This document shows, piece after piece, positions 12,416 to 24,201 of a DNA stretch of 64,000 nt. The notes under the pieces are model-generated. The model made no database searches, was not told the origin of the DNA, and was given only the letters and a program-made list of their open reading frames with translations. Position 1 is the stretch's first letter; every line of letters starts with the position of its first letter. This DNA comes from Calliopsis andreniformis. Lineage: Eukaryota; Arthropoda; Insecta; Hymenoptera; Andrenidae. The stretch is from assembly GCF_051401765.1 (NCBI RefSeq), contig NW_027480480.1:2666001-2730000 (forward strand). Direction: 5' to 3'. A program made the translations under genes and the position numbers.

Positions 12416-13800
12416 GGGGATTGAGGATTGAGGATTGAGGATTGAGGATTGAAGATTGAGTGTTGAGGATTAAAGATTCACGATTGAGGATTGAGAATTG
12501 AGGATTGAGGATTGAGGATTGAGGTTTGGGCATTGAAGACTGAGTATTGAGGATTGAAGGTTGAGGATTGTTGATTGAGGATTGAGGATTGAGGATTGAG
12601 GATTGAAGATTGAGGACTGAGTGTTGAGGGTAGAGTGATGAGAATTGATGCTTGTGGATAGAGATTTGAAGATTGCCGATTGAGTATTGAGTAATGAAAA
12701 CTGTGAATTGATGATATTCTATTGAGGATTGAGGATTGACAACTGATTGTTGAGGAGTGAGGGCTGAAGATTGAGGATTCAGGGTTGAGGATTAAGTATT
12801 GAGGGTTGAGGATTGAAGATTGAGGATTGGGGATTGAGGATTGAGGATTGAGGATTGAGGATTGAAGATTGAGGATTTGGGATTGAGGATTGACGATTGA
12901 GGATTGAGTATTGATTATTGAGAATTGAGGATTGATTATTGAAGATTGAGTATTGAGGATTGAAGATTGAGGATTGAGGATTGAGGATTGAGGATTGAGG
13001 ATCAGGGCTGAGGGTTGAGGATTGAGGTTTCAGGACTGAGGACTGAGGATTGAGGATTGAGAATTGAGGATTGTGGATTGAGGATTGAAGATTGAGGATT
13101 GGGTATTGAGGATTGAAGAATGAGGATTGAGGATTGAGGGTTGAGGATTTAGGGTTGAAGATTGAGGATTGAGGATTGAGTATTGAGGAGCGAATATTGC
13201 GTGTTGATGATTGAAGATAGAGGATTGAGGATTGAGGTCTGATGATTGAGGACGAGGACTGACGGTTGAGGATTGAGGTTTGAGGATTGAGGATTGAGGA
13301 TTGAGGACTGAGTATTGAGAATTGAGAATTGAGGATGAGGACTGAGGGTTGAGGATTGAGGTTTGAGGAACAAGAATTGAGGATTGAGGGTTGAGGACTG
13401 AGGATTGACGATTGAGTATTGAAGATTGAGGATTGATTACTGAGGATTGAGGATTGAGGATTCAGGATTGAGGATTGAGGATTGAGGATTGAAGATTCAG
13501 TATTGAGGATTGAAGATTGAGAATTGAGGATTTTAGGATTGAACATTGAGAACTGAGAGTTTAGGGGTTAGTGATGAGAATTGATGTTTGTGGATAGAGA
13601 TTTGAAGATTGCAGATTGAGTATTGAGTATTGAAAACTGTGAATTGAGGATATTCTATTGGGGATTGAGTATTGACAACTGATTGTTGAGAACTGAGTGC
13701 TGAAGGTTGAGGATGCAGGATTGAGGATTCAGAATTGAGGTTTGAGGACTGAGGGTTGAGGATTGAAGATTGAGTATTGAGGATTGAGGATTGAGGATTG
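11081..13800 (+). repeat. 2.7-kb tandem unit, copy 1
   Basis: The unit begins at GAGCATTGAG (11,081) and is followed directly by a second copy beginning at the same motif (13,800-13,801). The offset between copies is 2,719, then 2,733 (14-bp indel near 11.57/14.29 kb), then 2,579 (154-bp indel near 12.5/15.15 kb). All are whole heptamers. Its left 1.3 kb belongs to segment S and its right 1.3 kb contains one 810-bp type unit (GGATCAGGG at 13,003), so the unit is a join of two families. Confidence 0.83.
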
Positions 13801-16380
13801 AGCATTGAGGATTGAGGATTGAGGATTGAAGACTGAGTTTCGAGGATTGAATATTGAGGATTGAGGATTGAGGATTGAGGATTGAGTATTGAGGATTGAT
13901 TATTGAAGATTCAGTATTGAGGATTGAAGATTGAGGATTGAGGAATGAGGATTGAGGATTGATGATTGAAGATTGAGGATTGGGGATTGAGGATTGACGA
14001 TTGAGGATTGAGTATTGAGTTTTGAGAATTGAGGATTGATTATTGAAGATTGAGTATTGAGGATTGAAGATTGAAGATTGAGGATTGAGGATTGTGGACT
14101 GAGGATGAGGGCTGACAGTTGAAGATTGAGGTTTGAGGACTGAGGACTGAGGATTGAGGATTGAGAATAGAGGATTGAAGATTGAGGATTGGGTATTGAT
14201 GATCGAAGAATGAGGATTGAGCATTGAGGATTGAGGATTGAGGATTGAGGATTGAGCATTGAAGACTGGGTATTGAGGATTGCAGGTTGAGGATTGTGGA
14301 TTGGGGATTGAGAATTGAGGATTGAATATTGAGGATTGGGGACTGAGCGTTGAGGGTTGTGTGATGAGAATTGATGTTTGTGGATAGAGATTTGAAGATT
14401 GCAGATTGAGTATTGAGTAATGAATACTGTGAATTGATGATATTCTATTGAGGATTGAGGATTGACAGCTGATTGTTGAGGAGTGAGGGCTGAAGATTGA
14501 GGATTCAGGATTGAGGATTGAGGATTGAAGATTGAGTATTTAGGAATGAAAATTGAGGATTGAGGATTGAGGATTGAGGATTGAGGATTGAGGATTGAGG
14601 ACTGAGGATTGAAGATTCAGTATTGAGTGTTGAAGATTGAGCATTGAGGATTGAAGATTGACGATTGAGGATTGAGAATTGAGGATTGAGGATTGAGGAT
14701 TGAGGATTGAGGATTGAGCATTGGAGATTGAGTATTGAGGATTGAATGTTGAGGATTGTGGATTGTGGGTTGAGGATTGAGGATTGAATATTGAGGATTG
14801 TAGACTGAGTGTTGAGGGTTGAGTGATGAGAATTGATGTTTGTGGATAGAGACTTGAAGATTGCAGATTAAGTATTGAGTAATGCAAACTGTGAATTGAT
14901 GATATTCTATTGAGGATTGAGGATTGACAGCAGATTGTAGAGGACTGAGGGCTGAAGATTGAGGATTCAGGATTGAGGATTCAGAATTGAGGTTTGAGGA
15001 CTGAGGATTGAGGATTGAGGATTGAGGAATGAGGATTGAAGATTGAGGAATGACGATTGAGGGTTGTGGATTGAGGACGAGGACTGAGGTTTGAGTATTG
15101 ATGTTTGAGGTCTGAGGATAGAGGATTGAGGATTGAGAATTGAGGATTGAGGATTGAGGATTGAGGATTGAGGATTGAGGATTGAAGATTGAGGACTGAG
15201 TGTTGAGGGTAGAGTGATGAGAATTGATGCTTGTGGATAGAGATTTGAAGATTGCCGATTGAGTATTGAGTAATGAAAACTGTGAATTGATGATATTCTA
15301 TTGAGGATTGAGGATTGACAACTGATTGTTGAGGAGTGAGGGCTGAAGATTGAGGATTCAGGGTTGAGGATTAAGTATTGAGGGTTGAGGATTGAAGATT
15401 GAGGATTGGGGATTGAGGATTGAGGATTGAGGATTGAGGATTGAAGATTGAGGATTTGGGATTGAGGATTGACGATTGAGGATTGAGTATTGATTATTGA
15501 GAATTGAGGATTGATTATTGAAGATTGAGTATTGAGGATTGAAGATTGAGGATTGAGGATTGAGGATTGAGGATTGAGGATCAGGGCTGAGGGTTGAGGA
15601 TTGAGGTTTCAGGACTGAGGACTGAGGATTGAGGATTGAGAATTGAGGATTGTGGATTGAGGATTGAAGATTGAGGATTGGGTATTGAGGATTGAAGAAT
15701 GAGGATTGAGGATTGAGGGTTGAGGATTTAGGGTTGAAGATTGAGGATTGAGGATTGAGTATTGAGGAGCGAATATTGCGTGTTGATGATTGAAGATAGA
15801 GGATTGAGGATTGAGGTCTGATGATTGAGGACGAGGACTGACGGTTGAGGATTGAGGTTTGAGGATTGAGGATTGAGGATTGAGGACTGAGTATTGAGAA
15901 TTGAGAATTGAGGATGAGGACTGAGGGTTGAGGATTGAGGTTTGAGGAACAAGAATTGAGGATTGAGGGTTGAGGACTGAGGATTGACGATTGAGTATTG
16001 AAGATTGAGGATTGATTACTGAGGATTGAGGATTGAGGATTCAGGATTGAGGATTGAGGATTGAGGATTGAAGATTCAGTATTGAGGATTGAAGATTGAG
16101 AATTGAGGACTTTAGGATTGAACATTGAGAACTGAGAGTTCAGGGGTTAGTGATGAGAATTGATGTTTGTGGATAGAGATTTGAAGATTGCAGATTGAGT
16201 ATTGAGTATTGAAAACTGTGAATTGAGGATATTCTATTGGGGATTGAGGATTGACAACTGATTGTTGAGAACTGAGTGCTGAAGGTTGAGGATGCAGGAT
16301 TGAGGATTCAGAATTGAGGTTTGAGGACTGAGGGTTGAGGATTGAAGATTGAGTATTGAGGATTGAGGATTGAGGATTGA
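13801..16380 (+). repeat. 2.6-kb tandem unit, copy 2
   Basis: Second copy of the 11,081-13,800 unit, shorter by a net 140 bp. It carries the same unusual strings, for example TTGATGCTTGTGG near 15,230 (12,650 in copy 1). At its right end the sequence runs on into the second 810-bp array, where copy 1 instead turned back into copy 2. This marks the duplication junction. Confidence 0.83.
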
Positions 16381-17980
16381 GGATTGAGGATCAGGGCTGA
16401 AGGTTGAGGATTGAGGTTTCAGGACTGAGGACTGAGGATTGAGGATTGAGAATTGAGGATTGTGGATTGAGGATTGAAGATTGAGGATTGGGTATTGAGG
16501 ATTGAAGAATGAGGATTGAGGATTGAGGGTTGAGGATTTAGGGTTGAAGATTGAGGATTGAGGATTGAGTATTGAGGAGCGAATATTGCGTGTTGATGAT
16601 TGAAGATAGAGGATTGAGGATTGAGGTCTGATGATTGAGGACGAGGACTGACGGTTGAGGATTGAGGTTTGAGGATTGAGGATTGAGGATTGAGGACTGA
16701 GTATTGAGAATTGAGAATTGAGGATGAGGACTGAGGGTTGAGGATTGAGGTTTGAGGAACAAGAATTGAGGATTGAGGGTTGAGGACTGAGGATTGACGA
16801 TTGAGTATTGAAGATTGAGGATTGATTACTGAGGATTGAGGATTGAGGATTAAGGATTGAGGATTGAGGATTGAGGATTGAAGATTCAGTATTGAGGATT
16901 GAAGATTGAGAATTGGGGATTTTAGGATTGAACATTGAGAACTGAGAGTTCAGGGTTTAGTGATGAGAATTGATGTTTGTGGATAGAGATTTGAAGATTG
17001 CAGATTGAGTATTGAGTATTGAAAACTGTGAATTGAGGATATTCTATTGGGGATTGAGGATTGACAACTGATTGTTGAGAACTGAGGGCTGAAGGTTGAG
17101 GATGCAGGATTGAGGATTCAGAATTGAGGTTTGAGGACTGAGGGTTGAGGATTGAAGATTGAGTATTGAGGATTGAGGATTGAGGATTGAGGATTGAGGA
17201 TCAGGGCTGAGGGTTGAGGATTGAGGTTTCAGGACTGAGGACTGAGGATTGAGGATTGAGAATTGAGGATTGTGGATTGAGGATTGAAGATTCAGGATTG
17301 GGTATTGAGGATTGAAGAATGAGGATTGAGGATTGAGGGTTGAGGATTTAGGGTTGAAGATTGAGGATTGAGGATTGAGTATTGAGGAGCGAATATTGCG
17401 TGTTGATGATTGAAGATAGAGGATTGAGGATTGAGGTCTGATGATTGAGGACGAGGACTGACGGTTGAGGATTGAGGTTTGAGGATTGAGGATTGAGGAT
17501 TGAGGACTGAGTATTGAGAATTGAGAATTGAGGATGAGGACTGAGGGTTGAGGATTGAGGTTTGAGGAACAAGAATTGAGGATTGAGGGTTGAGGACTGA
17601 GGATTGACGATTGAGTATTGAAGATTGAGGATTGATTACTGAGGATTGAGGATTGAGGATTCAGGATTGAGGATTGAGGATTGAGGATTGAAGATTCAGT
17701 ATTGAGGATTGAAGATTGAGAATTGAGGATTTTAGGATTGAACATTGAGAACTGAGAGTTCAGGGTTTAGTGATGAGAATTGATGTTTGTGGATAGAGAT
17801 TTGAAGATTGCAGATTGAGTATTGAGTATTGAAAACTGTGAATTGAGGATATTCTATTGGGGATTGAGGATTGACAACTGATTGTTGAGAACTGAGGGCT
17901 GAAGGTTGAGGATGCAGGATTGAGGATTCAGAATTGAGGTTTGAGGACTGAGGGTTGAGGATTGAAGATTGAGTATTGAG
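15550..17980 (+). repeat. 810-bp higher-order repeat, array B (three copies)
   Basis: The GGATCAGGGCTG string recurs with its C at 15582, 16392 and 17202, and ATATTCT at 16229, 17039 and 17849: exactly 810 bp each time. The copy-specific variants appear in the same order as in array A (CTGAGGG, CTGAAGG, CTGAGGG; GAGTGCTG in the first junction and GAGGGCTG in the next). The arrays are therefore copies of one multi-unit block at offset 8,112. Half units also occur at about 22.16-22.64 kb and 27.99-28.46 kb. Confidence 0.88.
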
Positions 17981-18374
17981 GATTGAAGATTGAGGAATGA
18001 GGATTGAGGATTGAGTATTGAGGATGAGGACTGAGGTTTGAGGATTGAGGTTTGAGGTCTGAGGACTGAGGATTGAGGGTTGAGAATTGAGGATCGAGGA
18101 TTGAGGATTGATGATTGAGGGTTGGGTATTGAGGATTGAAGGAAGAGTATTGAGGATTGAGGATTGTGGGTTGAGGATTGAGGATTGAATGTTGAGTATT
18201 CAGGATTGGAGATTGACTATTGAGGATTGAGGACCGAGGATTGAGGATTGAGGATTGAAGATTGAGTATTGAGGAATGAAGGTTGAGGATTGGGGATTGT
18301 GGATTGAGGATTGAGGATTGAGCATTGAAGATTGAGTATTCAGGATTGAAGATTGTGGATTGAGGATTGAGGAT

Positions 18375-21300
18375 TGAGGATTGAGTATTGAGGATAGAAG
18401 ATTGAGGACTGGGGACTGAGGATTGAAGATTGAGGATTGAGGTTTGAAGATTGAGTATTGAGGATTGAAGATTGAGGATTGAGGATTGCGGATTGAGCTT
18501 TGAGGATCGAAGATTGAGGACTGGGGACTGAGTGTTGAGGGTTGAGTGATGAGAATTGATGTTTGTGGATAGAGATTTGAAGATTGCAAGTTGAGTATTG
18601 AGTAATGAAAACTGTGAATTGATGATATTCTATTGAGGATTGAGGATTGACAGCTGATTGTTGAGGAGTGAGGGCTGAAGGTTGAGGATTCAGGATTGAG
18701 GATTAAGGATTGATGTTTGAGGACTGAGGATTGAGGATTGAGGATTGAGGATTGAGGATTGAGGATCGAAGATTGAGGACTGAGGATTGAGGGTTGTGGA
18801 TTGAGGACGAGGACTTAGAGTTGAGTATTGATGTTTGAGTTCTGAGGATTGAGGGTTGAGGATTGAGAATTGAGGATTGAGGAATGAGGATTGAAGATTG
18901 AGGATTGGGTATTGAGGATTGAGGATTGAGGATTGAAGATTGAGGATTGAGGATTGAGGATGAGGGCTGAGGGTTGAAGATTGAGTATTGAGGGTTGAAG
19001 ACTGACGATTGAGGATTGAGGATTGAGGATTGAGAATTGAGGATTGAGGATTGAGGATTGAAGATTGAGAATTGAGGATTGAAAATTGAGGATTGAGGAT
19101 TGAGGATTGAGGGTTGAGGATTGAGTATTGAGGATTGATTATTGAATATTGAGTATTGAGGATTGAAGATTGAGGATTGAGGAATGAGGATTGAGGATTG
19201 AGGATTGAAGATTGAGGATAGGGGATTGAGGATTGACGATTGAGGATTGAGTATTGAGTTTTGAGAATTGAGGATTGCTTATTGAAGATTGAGTATTGAG
19301 GATTGAAGATTGAAGATTGAGGATAGAGGATTGAGGACTGAGGATGAGGGCTGAGGGTTGAAGATTGAGGATTGAGGACTGAAGACTGAGGATTGAGGAT
19401 TGGGAATAGAGGATTGAGGATTGAGGATTGAATATTGAGGATTGGGTTTTGATGATTGAAGAATGAGGATTGAGGTTTGAGGATTGAGGATTGAGGACCG
19501 AGGATTGAGGATTGAAGATTGAGTATTGAGGGTTGAAGACTGACGATTGAGGATTGAGGATTGAAGATTGAGGATTGCAGATTGAAGATTGAGTATTGAG
19601 GATTGAAAATTTAGGATTGAGGATTGAGGATTGAGGATTGAGGATTGAGGATTCAGTATTGAGTGTTGAAGGTTGAGAATTGAGGATTGAGGTTTGAACA
19701 TTGAGGACTGTGTGTTGAGGATTGAGTGATGAGGATTGACGTTTGTGGATAGAGATTTGAAGATTGCAGATTGAGTATTGAGTATAGAAAACTGTGAATT
19801 GAGGATATTCTATTGAGGATTGAGGATTGACATCGGATTGTTGAGGACTGAGGTCTGAAGATTGAGGATTCAGGATTGAGGATTCAGAATTGAGGTTTGA
19901 GGACTGAGGATTGAGAATTGAAGATTGAGTATTGAGGATTGAAGATTGAGGATTGAGGATTGAGAATTGAGGATTGGGGATGAGGGCTGAGGGTTGAGGA
20001 TTGACGTTAGAGGACAGAGGACTGAGGGTTGAGGATTGAGAATTGAGGATTGAGGATTGAGGATTGAAGATTGAGGATTGGGTATTGAGGATTGAAGAAT
20101 GAGGATTGAGGATTGAGGATTGAGGATTGAGGATTGAGCATTGAGGATTGAGGATTGAGGATTGAAGACTGAGTTTCGAGGATTGAATATTGAGGATTGA
20201 GGATTGAGGATTGAGGATTGAGTATTGAGGATTGATTATTGAAGATTCAGTATTGAGGATTGAAGATTGAGGATTGAGGAATGAGGATTGAGGATTGATG
20301 ATTGAAGATTGAGGATTGGGGATTGAGGATTGACGATTGAGGATTGAGTATTGAGTTTTGAGAATTGAGGATTGATTATTGAAGATTGAGTATTGAGGAT
20401 TGAAGATTGAAGATTGAGGATTGAGGATTGTGGACTGAGGATGAGGGCTGACAGTTGAAGATTGAGGTTTGAGGACTGAGGACTGAGGATTGAGGATTGA
20501 GAATAGAGGATTGAAGATTGAGGATTGGGTATTGATGATCGAAGAATGAGGATTGAGCATTGAGGATTGAGGATTGAGGATTGAGGATTGAGCATTGAAG
20601 ACTGGGTATTGAGGATTGCAGGTTGAGGATTGTGGATTGGGGATTGAGAATTGAGGATTGAATATTGAGGATTGGGGACTGAGCGTTGAGGGTTGTGTGA
20701 TGAGAATTGATGTTTGTGGATAGAGATTTGAAGATTGCAGATTGAGTATTGAGTAATGAATACTGTGAATTGATGATATTCTATTGAGGATTGAGGATTG
20801 ACAGCTGATTGTTGAGGAGTGAGGGCTGAAGATTGAGGATTCAGGATTGAGGATTGAGGATTGAAGATTGAGTATTTAGGAATGAAAATTGAGGATTGAG
20901 GATTGAGGATTGAGGATTGAGGATTGAGGATTGAGGACTGAGGATTGAAGATTCAGTATTGAGTGTTGAAGATTGAGCATTGAGGATTGAAGATTGACGA
21001 TTGAGGATTGAGATTTGAGGATTGAGGATTGAGGATTGAGGATTGAGGATTGAGCATTGGAGATTGAGTATTGAGGATTGAATGTTGAGGATTGTGGATT
21101 GTGGGTTGAGGATTGAGGATTGAATATTGAGGATTGTAGACTGAGTGTTGAGGGTTGAGTGATGAGAATTGATGTTTGTGGATAGAGACCTGAAGATTGC
21201 AGATTAAGTATTGAGTAATGCAAACTGTGAATTGATGATATTCTATTGAGGATTGAGGATTGACAGCAGATTGTAGAGGACTGAGGGCTGAAGATTGAGG

Positions 21301-24201
21301 ATTCAGGATTGAGGATTCAGAATTGAGGTTTGAGGACTGAGGATTGAGGATTGAGGATTGAGGAATGAGGATTGAAGATTGAGGAATGACGATTGAGGGT
21401 TGTGGATTGAGGACGAGGACTGAGGTTTGAGTATTGATGTTTGAGGTCTGAGGATAGAGGATTGAGGATTGAGAATTGAGGATTGAGGATTCAGGATTGA
21501 AGATTGAGTGTTGGGTATTGATTATTGAAGAATGAGGATTGAGGATTGAGGATTGTGGATTGAGGATTGAGGGTTGAGTATTGAAGATTGAGAATTGAGG
21601 ATTGAGGATTGAAGATTGAGTATTGTGGATTGAAGATTGAGGATTGAGGATTGAGGATTGAGGATTGAAGATTGAGTACTGAGTGTTGAGGGTTGAGTGA
21701 TGAGAATTGATGTTTGTGGATTGAGATCTGAAGATTGAAGGATGGGGATTGGGTATTGAAAACTGTGATTTGAGGATATTCTATTGAGGATTGAGAATTG
21801 ACAATTGATTGTTGAGGACCGACGGCAGAAGATGGAGGATTCAGGATTGAGGATTCCGTATTGAGGTTTGAGGACTGAGGATTGAGGGTTGAGGATTGAG
21901 AATTGAGGATTGACGCTTGAGGATTGAGGATTGAGGATGGAGGATTGAAGACAGAGGACTGAGTATTGTGGATTGAGTGTTGAGAATTGATGTTTGAGGA
22001 CTGAGATTTGATTATTGAATATTGTGGATTGAGTATTGAACCATGAGAATTCAGGATATTCTATTGAGTATTGAGAACTGAGGATTGATGGTTGAGTATT
22101 GAGGATTGATGGTTGAGGGTTGTGTGTTGAATATTGCGGATTGAGCATTGAGGACTGAGTATTGAGAATTGAGAATTGAGGATGAGGACTGAGGGTTGAG
22201 GATTGAGGTTTGAGGAACAAGAATTGAGGATTGAGGGTTGAGGACTGAGGATTGACGATTGAGTATTGAAGATTGAGGATTGATTACTGAGGATTGAGGA
22301 TTGAGGATTCAGGATTGAGGATTGAGGATTGAGGATTGAAGATTCAGTATTGAGGATTGAAGATTGAGAATTGAGGATTTTAGGATTGAACATTGAGAAC
22401 TGAGAGTTCAGGGTTTAGTGATGAGAATTGATGTTTGTGGATAGAGATTTGAAGATTGCAGATTGAGTATTGAGTATTGAAGTCTGTGAATTGAGGATAT
22501 TCTATTGGGGATTGAGGATTGACAACTGATTGTTGAGAACTGAGGGCTGAAGGTTGAGGATGCAGGATTGAGGATTCAGAATTGAGGTTTGAGGACTGAG
22601 GGTTGAGGATTGAAGATTGAGTATTGAGGATTGAAGATTGAGGAATGAGGATTGAGGATTGAGTATTGAGGATGAGGACTGAGGTTTGAGGATTGAGGTT
22701 TGAGGTCTGAGGACTGAGGATTGAGGGTTGAGAATTGAGGATCGAGGATTGAGGATTGATGATTGAGGGTTGGGTATTGAGGATTGAAGGAAGAGTATTG
22801 AGGATTGAGGATTGTGGGTTGAGGATTGAGGATTGAATGTTGAGTATTCAGGATTGGAGATTGACTATTGAGGATTGAGGACCGAGGATTGAGGATTGAG
22901 GATTGAAGATTGAGTATTGAGGAATGAAGGTTGAGGATTGGGGATTGTGGATTGAGGATTGAGGATTGAGCATTGAAGATTGAGTATTCAGGATTGAAGA
23001 TTGTGGATTGAGGATTGAGGATTGAGGATTGAGGATTGCCGATTGAGGATTGCGTATTGAGGATTGAAGAATGAGGATTGAGGATCGGGGATTGAGGACT
23101 GAGAATTGAAGATTGAGCATTGAGGATTGAAGGTTGACGGTTGAGGATTGAGGATTGAGGATTGAGGATTGAGAATTGAGGATTGAGGATTGAGGATTGA
23201 AGATTGTGTATTGAGTATTGAAGGTTGAGGATTGAGGATTGAGTGTTGAAGATTGAGGATTGAGGACTGAGGATTGAGGATTAATGATTGAGCATTGAGG
23301 ATTGAGGATTCAGGATTAGGGATTGAAGATTGAGGATTGGGTATTGAGGATTGAAGAATCAGGATTGAGGATTGAGTATTGAGGATTGAAGATTGACGAT
23401 TGAGGATTGAGAATTGAGGATTGAGGATTGAGTATTGAAGATTGAGAATTGAGGATTGAGGATTGAAGATTGAGTATTGAGGATTGAAGATTGAGGATTA
23501 AGGATTGAGGATTGAAGATTGAGGACTGAGTGTTGAGGGTTGAGTGATGAGAATTGATGTTTGTGTATTGAGATTTGAAGATTGAAGAATGGGGATTGAG
23601 TATTGAAAACTGTGATTTGAGGATATTCTATTGAGGATTGAGGATTGACAATTGATTGTTGAGGACCGACGGTTGAAGACTGAGGATTCAGGATTGAGGA
23701 TTGAGGATTGAGTATTGACGATAGAAGATTGAGGACTGGGGACTGAGGATTGAAGATTGAGGATTGAGGATTGAGGATTGAGGATTGAGGTTTGAGGAAC
23801 AGGAATTGAGGATTGAGGATTGAGGACTGAGGATTGACGATTGAGTATTGAAGAGTGAGGACTGATTACTGAGGATTGATGATTGATGACTGAGGATTGA
23901 GGAATGAGGATTGAGGATTGAAGATTCAGTATTGAGGATTGAAGATCGAGAATTGAGGATTGAGGATTGAACATTGAGGACTGAGCGTTCAGGATTGTTG
24001 ATGACTGAGGGCTGAAGATTGAGGACACAGGATTGAGGATTCAGAATTGAGGTTTGAGGACAGAGGATCGAGGATTGAATATTGAGCATTAGGTATTGAG
24101 GATTGAAGAATGAGGATTGAGGATTGAGGGTTGAGGATTGAGGATTGAGGATTGAGGATTGAGGATTGAGGATTGAGGATTGAGGATTGAAGATTGAGAA
24201 T
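18375..24201 (+). repeat. 5.8-kb tandem unit, copy 1 (5,827 bp)
   Basis: This unit and the next share a constant offset of 5,827 bp across most of their length: ATATTCT at 18625/24452, 19805/25632, 20776/26603, 21238/27065, 21776/27603, 22056/27883 and 22497/28324. The left junction is visible where GAGTATTGAGGATAGAAG (18,382 and 24,209) is preceded by different heptamers. I saw only scattered substitutions, such as G at 20,765 against A at 26,592. Near 22.97-23.03 kb this copy has 56 bp (eight heptamers) that copy 2 lacks. Confidence 0.88.
22036..22080 (+). repeat. M1 subtype with GAATTC, first of about eight copies
   Basis: A subtype of M1 reads ACCATGAGAATTCAGG just before ATATTCT, in place of the usual ACTGTGAATTGAGG. 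ATATTCT in these copies starts at 22056, 27883, 35122, 36346, 42844, 44068, 54798 and 55838. Four of them lie exactly 280 bp (40 heptamers) after another M1 (21776, 27603, 34842, 42564), two lie 266 bp after (36080, 43802) and one 287 bp after (54511). They are the only GAATTC sites I noticed. Confidence 0.8.
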
